From the NCBI RefSeq assembly GCF_000269965.1, contig NC_017219.1, forward strand, positions 496,001 through 560,000: a stretch of DNA of 64,000 bases. Reading direction: 5' to 3'. The stretch's first letter is position 1, and every line of letters begins with the position of its first letter. Source of the stretch: Bifidobacterium longum subsp. infantis ATCC 15697 = JCM 1222 = DSM 20088. Lineage in GTDB: Bacteria; Actinomycetota; Actinomycetes; Actinomycetales; Bifidobacteriaceae. Of the stretch, positions 55,200 through 63,415 are shown piece by piece. The position numbers were made by a program, and so were the translations under genes. The notes beneath the pieces are model-generated. The model did no database searches and was not told where the DNA came from. It worked only from the letters and a program-made list of their open reading frames with translations.

Positions 55200-55247
55200 A
55201 ACGATTGTGCTGTTTGTCATCTGAAGATGACAAACAGCACAATCGTT
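55200..55247. promoter_or_regulatory. shared palindrome, longest form, GTCATCT-GA-AGATGAC
   Basis: Perfect 23-bp arms (AACGATTGTGCTGTTTGTCA plus TCT) around GA. It lies 20 bp after the RR3 stop and about 89 bp before the ATPase at 55134, so it could also end the RR3 transcript. Confidence 0.72.
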
Positions 55248-55266
55248 GAGATGAATATCGTGATCT

Positions 55267-55974
55267 TTATGCTGGTTTGCCGCCTGTTATTTGGTCCAGC
55301 CCCGATTGATACCAGGCTATGGCGATTTGGACTCGGTCCCGCATGTGCATTCTGGCCAATATGCGGCTTACCGTGCGCCGTACCGATGTCGTTTCGATGA
55401 ACAAGTGTTCGGCGATTTCCTGATTGGACAAGCCTGCCGCCACGAGTTCCGCGACTTCATATTCCCGCTTGGAAAGTCCGTCGAATAGGCTTCGCAGCAG
55501 CTTGATGCGGGTGTTGTCCGATATGGGCCGAACCCCGCGATTGAGCACTTCACCGGTGATTCTCGGTGTCAATACCGCATCTCCGTTATACACGGCGTGT
55601 ACGGCGTCACGTAGCTGTTTGGGGGTCGCATCCTTGAGCAGGAATCCGGATGCCCCTCGCGCCAATCCGTCGAAGGCGTAATCGTCCTCATCGTATGTGG
55701 TCAGGATCAGTATCTGGATTTGGGGGAATTGCTCCTTGATGATGCCCGTCGCCTCTATGCCGTCCATGACGGGCATGCGCACGTCCATCAGAATCACGTC
55801 AGGCAGTTGCTGCGGTGATTGCCGTAGGAATTCGATTGCTTGGGCGCCGTCCGCGGCCTGTGAGCTGACGATGATGTTCGGATCGTTGTTCAGCATCATC
55901 ATGAAGCCGGTGCGCGCCCCTCGCATGTCATCGACCAGCATGACCTTGATGATGTCGTCTCTTGCATCCTTCAT
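55267..55974 (-). CDS. NarL-type response regulator (RR3) of the lasso cluster
   Basis: 235 aa. Receiver MLVDDMR, VILMDVRMPVMDG, LTTYDEDDYAFDG, LLKD. HTH LSKREYEVAELVAAGLSNQE, then IAEHLFIETTSVRRTVSRIL. Its recognition helix is close to RR2 (LVLEPATIRRTISRIL) and to repaired RR1 (LFLETKSVKRYVSRIL), so they may bind the same palindromes. Second gene after its kinase. Confidence 0.88.
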   Translation of the reverse strand: MKDARDDIIKVMLVDDMRGARTGFMMMLNNDPNIIVSSQAADGAQAIEFLRQSPQQLPDVILMDVRMPVMDGIEATGIIKEQFPQIQILILTTYDEDDYAFDGLARGASGFLLKDATPKQLRDAVHAVYNGDAVLTPRITGEVLNRGVRPISDNTRIKLLRSLFDGLSKREYEVAELVAAGLSNQEIAEHLFIETTSVRRTVSRILARMHMRDRVQIAIAWYQSGLDQITGGKPA

Positions 55975-55990
55975 GGTTCTTCCGTTTCTT

Positions 55991-57343
55991 TCAGGGGACT
56001 AGTGCCTTGACCGCCCAGCCATTGCCGTATGGCCCATAGGACAGGGTGCCGCCCATTTTCGCAAGGCGTTGGGAGAGTCGTTGCAGTCCGGTTCCACCTG
56101 TCGGCTTCCCGCTTTGACCGGATGCCTCGCCGGTGGTGTCGTGTCCGGAGACGTGTCCATCGTTGCGGATCGTGATTGCTGTTCCGCCATCACGGTAATG
56201 ATTCCAGGAGACGGCAATGCGGGTCAGTCCCGCGCCGTGCCGAAGGGCATTGGTCAGTGCCTCGCGAGTGACGGCGAAGCATAAATCCGAACGGCGGGGA
56301 TCCTCGACGCGTCTTCCCGTTTCGGTGAACACGACGATGATTCCGGTCGCGCGTATGTGTTCCAGTACGGGTCTGATATCGTCCCAATCCCGTAAGCGCA
56401 GGACGTCATCCTGATTCACTGGGTCAAGACCGACCTGTTCCAAAGACGGCTGCGATTCCTCTTCATTGAAGACCTTCAGTATGCGGCGCGTATCGCCCAG
56501 ACTGTCTTTTGCAATCGATGTGATCTCCGCTAAGACATCGGCCAGTTGCGAGTCGGAATAGCCGCCGTTCCTTATGCAGTCCTCGCCTCCTTGCGATAAC
56601 GCTATGATCGAGGTCAATCCATGACCGACGCTGTCATGCAGTTCGTTGGCCATGCGAAGGCGCCGTTCCGTACGATTCTTCTCCTCCGCCAGTATTGCGG
56701 TCTTTCGCCGTGCTTCGGACAGTAGCCTATTCGCCGTTCGACGGTCCCGTGCTATGGACAACAGTGAGGATGCGATGCCGGCCAAAGCGACGGAATATAG
56801 TAACGCCAAATACTGAGGCTGCAGAGAGGCGGGATGCATGTATTGCACTGCGATCATGCAGATCATGGCCAGATCGCACATGGCCTGAGCATACAGGGGA
56901 AGCCGGATGCACAGATAAAGCACCAGGATAACCGCGACCTGCGTGTATGAGTGCAGGCCAACGCCGAACAGGACGCTCAGGGAGAGCTCAATGAATTCCA
57001 AGGCCAGCAACGCCACGGGGCTTCTGGACCTTAACGTCACGTTTATGGCTCCTAAAACCAGCAGTATGAGGAAGTACCATATTCCCGCTCCTTCGTTGAG
57101 GAACCGGATAAACGAATATCCTGTGCCGATTGCCATCCGCTCTTCCACATAATCGCGGATCAGCACGCCCATCGTGCCGACGATGCAGATCAGAGTCGTC
57201 GTGAAACGAAGCAGGCGTTCCCCTTTGAGCTGCCGAAACCATAGGATCAATCGATTGCGCGGGGTGACGGCCAGCGTTTGTCCCTCATCTGATGATTTAC
57301 CCCGACGTGAGCCCATAATGAGGCGGTTCCTCGCAACCTGCAC
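55991..57343 (-). CDS. sensor histidine kinase (HDSVGH type), partner of RR3
   Basis: 450 aa from a GTG at 57343; an ATG at 57316 with GAGGAA upstream is an equally good start. About six helices (LLRFTTTLICIVGTMGVLI, YFLILLVLGAINVTL, ALLALEFIELSLSVLFGVGL, VAVILVLYLCIRLPLYAQ, LALLYSVALAGIASSLLSIA). Acceptor RMANELHDSVGHGLTSIIAL, N-box REALTNALRHGAGL, glycine box GGTGLQRLSQRLA. A palindrome variant lies about 93-120 bp upstream. Confidence 0.86.
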   Translation of the reverse strand: MQVARNRLIMGSRRGKSSDEGQTLAVTPRNRLILWFRQLKGERLLRFTTTLICIVGTMGVLIRDYVEERMAIGTGYSFIRFLNEGAGIWYFLILLVLGAINVTLRSRSPVALLALEFIELSLSVLFGVGLHSYTQVAVILVLYLCIRLPLYAQAMCDLAMICMIAVQYMHPASLQPQYLALLYSVALAGIASSLLSIARDRRTANRLLSEARRKTAILAEEKNRTERRLRMANELHDSVGHGLTSIIALSQGGEDCIRNGGYSDSQLADVLAEITSIAKDSLGDTRRILKVFNEEESQPSLEQVGLDPVNQDDVLRLRDWDDIRPVLEHIRATGIIVVFTETGRRVEDPRRSDLCFAVTREALTNALRHGAGLTRIAVSWNHYRDGGTAITIRNDGHVSGHDTTGEASGQSGKPTGGTGLQRLSQRLAKMGGTLSYGPYGNGWAVKALVP

Positions 57344-57426
57344 CTTACGCCTTCTTCGTTGTCCGAGAATACAGCTCTCCCATTATCTACGATTCACGGC
57401 TCACCCGTCCATGACTTGGCTCCTGT

Positions 57427-57446
57427 TTGACATCTACGGATGACAG
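57427..57446. promoter_or_regulatory. shared palindrome variant, GACATC-TACG-GATGAC
   Basis: Imperfect (one arm GACATC, the other GATGAC), upstream of the RR3 kinase operon. GTAGATAATG gives a -10 candidate in between. Confidence 0.55.
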
Positions 57447-57584
57447 TGACCTATCGCAGACTTCCGCTCTGATTTCGGAGAGAATGATTCAGGCGAGGCT
57501 GCTCGACATACTTTCCTTCATCGGCGCGGGAACACGGCCCCTGGCCATGCGCCGTGCGAATGACCGTATTGCCTGGCCGCTCGC

Positions 57585-57850
57585 ATGCTCGCGGCGGTGC
57601 GCCGGGCGGACCGCAAGACCCGACGCAACGAACTGCCCGACCGCACCTGCATCAGCGACCGGCTCGGAGACCAAACCATCGACGTCATCGAAACCAACGA
57701 AACCAAAGGCCTCAACGGCAGCTGGACACGCAGCACCCGCAAAAATGCTCGCAAACTCCTCACCCCGGACGAACTCGGACGCATCCCCTCGGCCGATGCA
57801 TCTACCTACTCAGAGGCATACCGCCATTTTTCAGCCAGAGGCGGTGATTG
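57585..57850 (+). pseudogene. TraG/VirD4-type conjugation coupling protein, C-terminal fragment with frameshift
   Basis: ISDRLGDQTIDVIETNETKG, then NGSWTRSTRKNARKLLTPDE, LGRIP, is the end region of TraG/TraD coupling ATPases. After IPSAD the frame shifts; the +1-type frame continues as CIYLLRGIPPFFSQ, the usual DECIxxLRGIPPF box. No Walker motifs remain. A relic of an integrated conjugative element. Confidence 0.7.
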
Positions 57851-57880
57851 GTGATACATAGTTCCAAAAAATCCTGAGGT

Positions 57881-57909
57881 ATTGTCATCCCGGAATGACA
57901 GTTGACAAT
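57881..57909. promoter_or_regulatory. degenerate shared palindrome, TGTCATCC-CG-GAATGACA
   Basis: Inner arms with one mismatch, nested in ATTGTCA...TGACAAT. It lies about 155 bp before the small ORF at 58048 and 310 bp before the circular-bacteriocin-like gene, in the right direction for both. Confidence 0.5.
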
Positions 57910-58047
57910 TTGGAGCTTGTAAGTCCACCTTCAATTTGAGAAGCTGACAATGCAAATGGAACGAGAGAATTGCGAATGAGACTTTTGTCGATGTCTTATA
58001 GCAATAAAATGGCAACATTATAATACTGAGATTTTATAAGGAGCCCT

Positions 58048-58158
58048 ATGATAAAAGAGTTTACGAATGCAGCACGATCGCCTCCATTAAGTGCGACCAA
58101 TAGCAGGCTACAAAATAATGCTGATGTATTACTCAAGGAAACTAATGCAATTAACTAA
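58048..58158 (+). CDS. 36-residue peptide ORF of unknown function
   Basis: ATG at 58048 with AAGGAG at 5-bp spacing, stop TAA at 58156. MIKEFTNAARSPPLSATNSR and a polar Asn/Leu-rich rest; no signal peptide or helix. It opens the operon just before the hydrophobic precursor. Could be a leader peptide, a second precursor or a remnant. Confidence 0.45.
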   Translation: MIKEFTNAARSPPLSATNSRLQNNADVLLKETNAIN

Positions 58159-58202
58159 TGAAGTTACATAGTGTTTGTTAACATTATTCAAAGGAGACAA
58201 TG

Positions 58203-58496
58203 ATGTCTAAGCATGAAAATGATATCCGCCTCACGTCTTGCGATAAGGGAAAGCGTCAAATGGCAAGTGCGGCAGTTGCTCTTGCGGCAGTGTTCGTCAC
58301 TCCTTTTGTTGTTCCACTTGTCGCTTCTCTAATGGTAGTGCTAGGAATTGGAAGCGCAGCAGCCACCGCAATTGTCGCTGTAGCTTGGCTTGGATCTGCT
58401 GCGGTGGGAATGATCTTCCCCGCGGCGGCGCCACTCACTTCTGCCATTCAATCCATGATTGGCATCTTGGGAACATCAGGTGCCGCAGCATGGTGA
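58203..58496 (+). CDS. probable circular bacteriocin precursor
   Basis: 97 aa from the ATG at 58203 (GGAG at 6-bp spacing). A hydrophilic N-terminus of 19 residues (SKHENDIRLTSCDKGKRQ) precedes a wholly hydrophobic, Ala/Val/Gly-rich helical part from MASAAVALAAVFVTPFVVPL to the C-terminal GTSGAAAW. Head-to-tail cyclised bacteriocins such as enterocin AS-48 begin with Met/Leu/Ile and end in Trp or another hydrophobic residue. A core of about 78 residues from Met is possible. The next gene encodes the SpoIIM/DUF95-type membrane protein typical of such clusters. Assignment rests on composition and context. Confidence 0.65.
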   Translation: MSKHENDIRLTSCDKGKRQMASAAVALAAVFVTPFVVPLVASLMVVLGIGSAAATAIVAVAWLGSAAVGMIFPAAAPLTSAIQSMIGILGTSGAAAW

Positions 58497-58537
58497 TTTA
58501 TTAATTAGATATTATGGCCTTGCAGGAAAGGAATAAT

Positions 58538-59056
58538 GTGGGATTCCTGAAGTTGCTCTTTATTAAGACGTGTTGTATCCTAATGATTTCCTTAATGGCG
58601 TTTCTGGGTGGTGGACTTTTGGCCAGACTACGTCCGTACCCTTTGAGCAAGGCCATAATTCCAAACGTGTATCTTAATGAACTGCTGTGGAATAATACTA
58701 AAGTATGGCTAACACTATTATTAGGGGGATTTCTTTTTTCTGTTCCTACAACTATCGTATTGGTTATTAACTATGGCATCTTTGGTTGGAGTGCGGCTCA
58801 GTATTTGTTCCAAGGCTTTGGTAATAAATTATTAACAGCGGTTATTCCGCATCTTTTCTTTGAATGCTTTTCCTTGATTACTGCTGCAGGCATTGCACTA
58901 ACTATTACACATTATGAATTATGTTTCTTACAAAACAGTCAGAAACGAAATGTTGATACAGGTAATGTCGTTTTATTGACCCTGTCAATGGCTTTTATTT
59001 CATGGATTTCGCTTGTCCTTGCTGCAATTATAGAAACATACGTATCTCATATTTAA
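58538..59056 (+). CDS. SpoIIM/DUF95-family membrane protein of the circular-bacteriocin cluster
   Basis: About 172 aa from the GTG at 58538 (AAAGGA at 6-7 bp); an ATG at 58514 has no ribosome site. Four to five helices. The pattern LNELLWNNTKVWLTLLLGGF, then INYGIFGW and LTAVIPHLFFECFSLITAAG matches SpoIIM/DUF95 (ILWNN...PHGxFE). In circular bacteriocin clusters such proteins act in cyclisation or secretion and immunity. 40 bp after the precursor. Confidence 0.75.
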   Translation: MGFLKLLFIKTCCILMISLMAFLGGGLLARLRPYPLSKAIIPNVYLNELLWNNTKVWLTLLLGGFLFSVPTTIVLVINYGIFGWSAAQYLFQGFGNKLLTAVIPHLFFECFSLITAAGIALTITHYELCFLQNSQKRNVDTGNVVLLTLSMAFISWISLVLAAIIETYVSHI

Positions 59057-59064
59057 GGAGCATC

Positions 59065-59610
59065 ATGATTCGCCTTTCGGTCTGGTTTGAGTCCTTGAAG
59101 TGGCGTATTTCCAACGGGCGTCGCCATACTTTGAACTGGTGGTATCTGGTATTGGCCGGCGTGCTGATCGTGTGGCTTGGTGTGGCAGAGGCCGTGGCGT
59201 TGCCTGCGTATGGCAGGTACGCGCATGAGGTGTTCTCGAATTTGCTGGCCGGGGTGCCGTCCACGCCGCCCGCGGTCGTGCAGGTGACGGTGTTCCAATG
59301 GTCGTGTTCGGCGGTCTGGCTGGTGTTGGCGTATCGGCAGTGGGCTCGCCGCCAGTTCAAATGGATGATTGTGTTGATGGTGTGCAGCCTGCTGTATATG
59401 CCATTTGTGGTTTATCTGATGCATGAGGTGGTGGATCAGCGCAGAGGAGTCGTTCGGTTGGAGGAAAAGCCTCCGGAACCGAGTATTGTCGCTGACGATG
59501 AAATGATCGGAGATGAGCTAGGACAGATAGATTCCAGTATCGCGGCATCAGTAAACGCCGGCGATCCGGTATCTCATCGCGGCAAGACTCGCCATGGACG
59601 CCACTGTTGA
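59065..59610 (+). CDS. membrane protein with C-terminal tail, third gene of the cluster
   Basis: 181 aa from the ATG at 59065 (AAGGAG upstream). Three helices (WWYLVLAGVLIVWLGVAEAV, QVTVFQWSCSAVWLVLAYRQ, WMIVLMVCSLLYMPFVVYLM), then an acidic 50-residue tail. Family unknown. It overlaps the ATPase gene by 17 bp. GC rises sharply at about 59090, so the cluster is a mosaic of AT-rich precursor genes and GC-rich transport genes. Confidence 0.7.
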   Translation: MIRLSVWFESLKWRISNGRRHTLNWWYLVLAGVLIVWLGVAEAVALPAYGRYAHEVFSNLLAGVPSTPPAVVQVTVFQWSCSAVWLVLAYRQWARRQFKWMIVLMVCSLLYMPFVVYLMHEVVDQRRGVVRLEEKPPEPSIVADDEMIGDELGQIDSSIAASVNAGDPVSHRGKTRHGRHC

Positions 59611-60535
59611 GGTTCGCGGCCTGGTCAAGCGGTATGCGTCCGGGCCGACGATAGGCCCGATCGATTTCGAGGCGCAGCCGGGTCAGGTGGTGGCGGTGGC
59701 CGGGTCGAATGGTGCGGGAAAGTCCACCACGCTGCGCATGACGCTTGGCCTGTCCGCTCCCAGCCGGGGACATGCGCTGGTCATGGGCCGCCCGTACGGG
59801 CAGTTGGAGCGACCGGGTCTGCAGGTGGGCGTGTTTCTGGGCGGCCGGTTGGGCGATGAGTCGATGACGGGCCGTGAGTATCTGACGTTCATGGCCGGCA
59901 TGATGGAATTGCCCAACGTGCGCCGCCGCGTGCGCCGCGTGCTGCGCGACTGCGGTTTGGAGCGTTGGCCGAAGACACGGATCAAGGGGTATTCCACGGG
60001 TATGCGGCAACGGCTGGGCGTGGCCGGCGCGATCATCGCCGACGCGCCGGTTCTCGTGTTGGACGAGCCGTTCAACGGATTGGACATCGCCGGCAGACTC
60101 TGGCTGCACGACTCGATGCGCCAATGGTCCGCCGCCGGCAAGACCGTCATCCTCGCGGCCCATGAGATCGACGAACTGCAACGCATCGCCACCCACGTAC
60201 TGATCATCATGCACGGCAGACAGATGGCCTATGGGCCGCTCGAACAGGTCATCGCCGACAACGGCGGCAAGTCCGGGACCGTGTTCCGGTTCGCGCCCGA
60301 TGTGGATGAGACTCGAAAGGCCATGGTCATCGGCGAATTGGCCATAACCGGAGCCGATCTTCACCTCTCGGATGACGGCTCCTATCTGGCACGACAGACG
60401 GACGAGGCCGCCGTGTTCGCCATTGCGGCGAGGCATGACGCCACACTGGTCCGTCTGGACCATGCCGAGCCGACATTACGTGACGTGATGACCGGCATGA
60501 TCCGGCAAACCCCGGAAAAGGAACGCGCATCATGA
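59594..60535 (+). CDS. ABC-2 type ATPase (immunity/export)
   Basis: 313 aa. Walker A GSNGAGKST, signature-like YSTGMRQRLGVAGAII, Walker B VLVLDEPFNGLD, H-loop AAHEIDEL, and a C-terminal regulatory extension of about 90 residues as in bacitracin/lantibiotic-type resistance ATPases. Overlaps the permease by 4 bp (ATGA). Confidence 0.88.
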   Translation: MDATVEVRGLVKRYASGPTIGPIDFEAQPGQVVAVAGSNGAGKSTTLRMTLGLSAPSRGHALVMGRPYGQLERPGLQVGVFLGGRLGDESMTGREYLTFMAGMMELPNVRRRVRRVLRDCGLERWPKTRIKGYSTGMRQRLGVAGAIIADAPVLVLDEPFNGLDIAGRLWLHDSMRQWSAAGKTVILAAHEIDELQRIATHVLIIMHGRQMAYGPLEQVIADNGGKSGTVFRFAPDVDETRKAMVIGELAITGADLHLSDDGSYLARQTDEAAVFAIAARHDATLVRLDHAEPTLRDVMTGMIRQTPEKERAS

Positions 60536-61320
60536 ACAGGACGGGACGATGCCTACGACGTTTGATGCTGCTCATGCGCTACGCGGTCTGCCGGCCGGCA
60601 CCGCTGACTGCTTGGCTTGGTCTGCCGGTGGCGTTCATCGCGTTCTCCGCACTGACCAGCGCCTCCGTGCGGCTCATGTTCTCCGCCGATTCCAAGCTCG
60701 ACGGCCTGGCCACGCTTGCGGGCATGGGGCCGAGCATCGCCGGCGCCGTCATGCCCATGACCGAGCCCGTGGCGATCGTCGCCGCGCTGCTCACCATCCG
60801 CATCCTGACCAACACGGCCACCGCCGTGCCGTTGTTTCTGGTCGAGCCGAAACGGACGCGACTGTTCCTGGCCCTGTGCGCCGACATCGCCATCATCGGC
60901 ACCACCGTGACGGCAGCCGGCGCGCTTGCCGCGACCGGGGTCTCCCGTCTCATCCTCAATCCCGTCGTGCCCGAACAGGCATGGCCCGCGCCGCTGTCCA
61001 CGGCATTGCTGCTGTGCCTGCCCGTGGCGTTGATACTCGCCGGACGAATGTTGGTCGCCGCCGCGTTATGCGTGACCCTCGACTCGGCGGGCAAAGGCGC
61101 GGCCGCCTACATAGCCCTGTATTATCTCCTGCCCATCGTCGTGACCAATCTGCAGGCACCCCAAACGTTGCACGAATGGCTGCCCTCCATAGCCGGCACC
61201 GCCATACTGGAACCCAAACCAGGCATCAGCCCGATGCTCAGCGGCGCGATTGCCCTCGCGTATGCCATGACCGCAATCGGCATCGCCTGCATCGCCCAAA
61301 AGCAGAGAGATATCAGATGA
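60532..61320 (+). CDS. ABC-2 type permease partner
   Basis: 262 aa with about six helices (PLTAWLGLPVAFIAFSALTS, PVAIVAALLTIRIL, IAIIGTTVTAAGALAATGVS, LLLCLPVALILAGRMLVAAA, GAAAYIALYYLLPIVVTNL, ALAYAMTAIGIACIA). Small ABC-2 permease typical of immunity transporters. Last gene of the operon. Confidence 0.8.
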   Translation: MNRTGRCLRRLMLLMRYAVCRPAPLTAWLGLPVAFIAFSALTSASVRLMFSADSKLDGLATLAGMGPSIAGAVMPMTEPVAIVAALLTIRILTNTATAVPLFLVEPKRTRLFLALCADIAIIGTTVTAAGALAATGVSRLILNPVVPEQAWPAPLSTALLLCLPVALILAGRMLVAAALCVTLDSAGKGAAAYIALYYLLPIVVTNLQAPQTLHEWLPSIAGTAILEPKPGISPMLSGAIALAYAMTAIGIACIAQKQRDIR

Positions 61321-61521
61321 TCAATCTTTGTGGAATTTGTCGAGAAGCTATTGTAAGCAGCCGCGGTGGTTGCTTCCCGTCAGTGGGAATAACGTAGCAT
61401 CGTCGATGCACAGTGACGTGCTCGGTAAACATATTGATGTTATTGATACAGGAACTTCAATAATGTCATGATTGGAATCATTACATCCAGAGCTTCCTGT
61501 GGCTCGTAATCGATAGCGCAG

Positions 61522-61560
61522 GAGCCGGCCCCCATGATGCACAGGGAATCCGGCTCCTAC
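61522..61560. terminator. hairpin AGGAGCCGG / CCGGCTCCT
   Basis: 9-bp perfect arms after the transporter operon. The rest of 61321-61755 shows no supported gene. Confidence 0.6.
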
Positions 61561-61755
61561 TTCCATTTCCTCCTCAGAGGCTGGCTTATCTCATAATATA
61601 TCGTTCACCAGCGACCAGTGATATCTGATTCGTTTCGGGAAGAGTCAACTTGTGCGAAGATCCACGGTCCGAAAATCCAAGGAGGCGACCATCAGGCTGA
61701 AATCCAGCGGACCGTTCCCTGCGTTCTGACGCTTTCATCGCTCCATGCGACCGGA

Positions 61756-62020
61756 TCACTCATTGGCTTTCACCTCCGTTATGTCTCTTCTTCTGCGGGA
61801 CGAGTTCAGCGATTCCCGGTCGAACGGCGGTAGCACGGTGTAAGTGTTCACCTTGGAGAACCCTGTCTCCGTTCCTGACGAACCGGGCAAGCACACTGTT
61901 GCGCTCTTCGTTGCCGCGTGGAAGCTGCACGAAGGATTTGTCAATCGGCACGAATGACCGTTTCGAGCGGGCAAGGAGTGCCTCTACGGTCTCACGCCAG
62001 TCAATCTGATTATCATCCAT
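61756..62020 (-). pseudogene. remnant of a plasmid/ICE replication-type protein
   Basis: Starts well (MDDNQIDWRETVEALLARSK, then FVPIDKSFVQLPRGNEERNS, VLARFVRNGD). After that the continuation splits between two frames (SKVNTYTVLPPFDRESLNSS lies in the frame ending at 61756), as expected from an internal deletion with frameshift. The residues resemble the N- and C-terminal ends of small replication or regulatory proteins of mobile elements; I cannot name the family. Confidence 0.5.
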
Positions 62021-62110
62021 ATGCCTTTCGCATGAACATCATTGCCATTGCCCGCAATGCTACCATGCAAGCCGAAGAGAGCGAATGTTTCATTATCGCA
62101 GATGACATAC

Positions 62111-62713
62111 ACTACAGCGGGTTTGCGATGCGGGGAATTGTGCGGACTGCAGGTTGGGGATATCGATCTTATGTCGAGAACGCTGCGCGTCCGGCATTCC
62201 GTCAACCGAGGCCGAACAGATCGTGGTCGCGTGCGAATCGCCGATACCAAGACGCGTTCCAGCATACGCAGTGTGCCCATTCCGGACGGGCTCATCCCCG
62301 TGATTGGTGATCATCTGCGTCAGCACTGTGACTGGACTGATCCCGATGCCATGGTGTTCCCGCCAAGACGGGTGAAGATTATGAGTCAAACAACGCTGGA
62401 AGGTCAGTTCCGCAAAGCCAGAGAAAAAGCGGGAAGACCTGATCTAACCTTTAAATCGTTGCGTGCCAGCCATGCGACACTGCTGATGCTCAGGGGCGGC
62501 ACGTTGCGTGAAGTTATGGACGAGCTGGGGCACTCCAGCGAGAAGGTCGCCATCAAGCACTACCAGCGCATCGTCGATCAGCACCGGAGTCAAGTTGTCA
62601 ACCAACTCGTAGATGAATTCATACATAGCCAGTATGAGTCAACTATAGATGACAAAAAACTAGTAAACAGAATGAGAAGAAAACCAAAGTGCAATAATAC
62701 AGACACTCGATAG
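62111..62713 (+). pseudogene. tyrosine integrase, catalytic-domain fragment
   Basis: From TTAGLRCGELCGLQVGDIDL to the stop at 62713: catalytic Arg, Lys (ADTKTRSS), LRASHATLL, LGH and Tyr (KHYQRIV) are all present, so the catalytic domain is whole. The arm- and core-binding domains are lost. Fourth member of the family at 30709. The C-terminus is extended by AT-rich codons (YESTIDDKKLVNRMRRKPKC), showing fusion to the incoming AT-rich block. Confidence 0.78.
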
Positions 62714-62729
62714 AGGTGAGGTGAGAAGA

Positions 62730-63401
62730 ATGAGTTATGATTGGGTCGATGCGAAAATTATAGCTGTATCAGATTGTGATTCCTCTCATGTTGCTATTGA
62801 TATTGAAGTAAAAGAACCAATATGCTTCTCCAATACGAATATTCCATATGATATTTATTATCTAATTCCTGATCCAATACACAAAGATAGATTTATTCAA
62901 CGAACATATACAGCATTACTAGAAAACAATAATAACAGAATAATTCATACTATTATATATAGGCATAGGAATTTCGGTAAGGCATATCACTGGCTGAACG
63001 ATCTTGCGATGAACCAACATGTAAGCATAAAGTTGGGACGCCCTTCTATTAAAGCAGAAACGCTGAATGCTGGTTCATTAGTATTTTTAGGCGATGATAC
63101 ATCAGTTTACGCGATAAAGAAAATCGTAGAATATGCAAGCAGAAAACATAACTGTACTGTATTCGTCGAGACCATAGAAAACATAGATTATTCTATAGGA
63201 TTCAAAACGTCAAAATATTTTTCAATCCAAAGAGAATCAGAAGGAGTGCTTTCCTTGATAAAAGGGAAGAAAGATTTGTTTTCAGGTGATGTCGCCGTGT
63301 GGGCTGCAAACGAGGTGGCGACAATAGTGAAAATAAGAAAATATTTATCAGAAAAAGAAATATTTTGTGCTGAATTGCATGGATATTGGAGTCAAAAATA
63401 G
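62730..63401 (+). CDS. siderophore-interacting protein-like flavin reductase
   Basis: 223 aa from the ATG at 62730 (GAGGTGAG upstream). AT-rich. A barrel-like N-terminal part (DAKIIAVSDCDSSHVAIDIE), a central LVFLGDDTSVYAIKKIVEYA nucleotide-binding-like motif, and the end DVAVWAANEVATIVKIRKYL, then LHGYWSQK, which parallels the WAAGExxAxRxxRxxL...GYWR end of siderophore-interacting proteins. The FAD-binding motif R-x-Y-T is replaced by RTYTAL-like sequence. Possible flavin-dependent redox step in a biosynthetic pathway with the next gene. Family assignment is moderate. Confidence 0.55.
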   Translation: MSYDWVDAKIIAVSDCDSSHVAIDIEVKEPICFSNTNIPYDIYYLIPDPIHKDRFIQRTYTALLENNNNRIIHTIIYRHRNFGKAYHWLNDLAMNQHVSIKLGRPSIKAETLNAGSLVFLGDDTSVYAIKKIVEYASRKHNCTVFVETIENIDYSIGFKTSKYFSIQRESEGVLSLIKGKKDLFSGDVAVWAANEVATIVKIRKYLSEKEIFCAELHGYWSQK

Positions 63402-63415
63402 TCAAAGGATAATTA

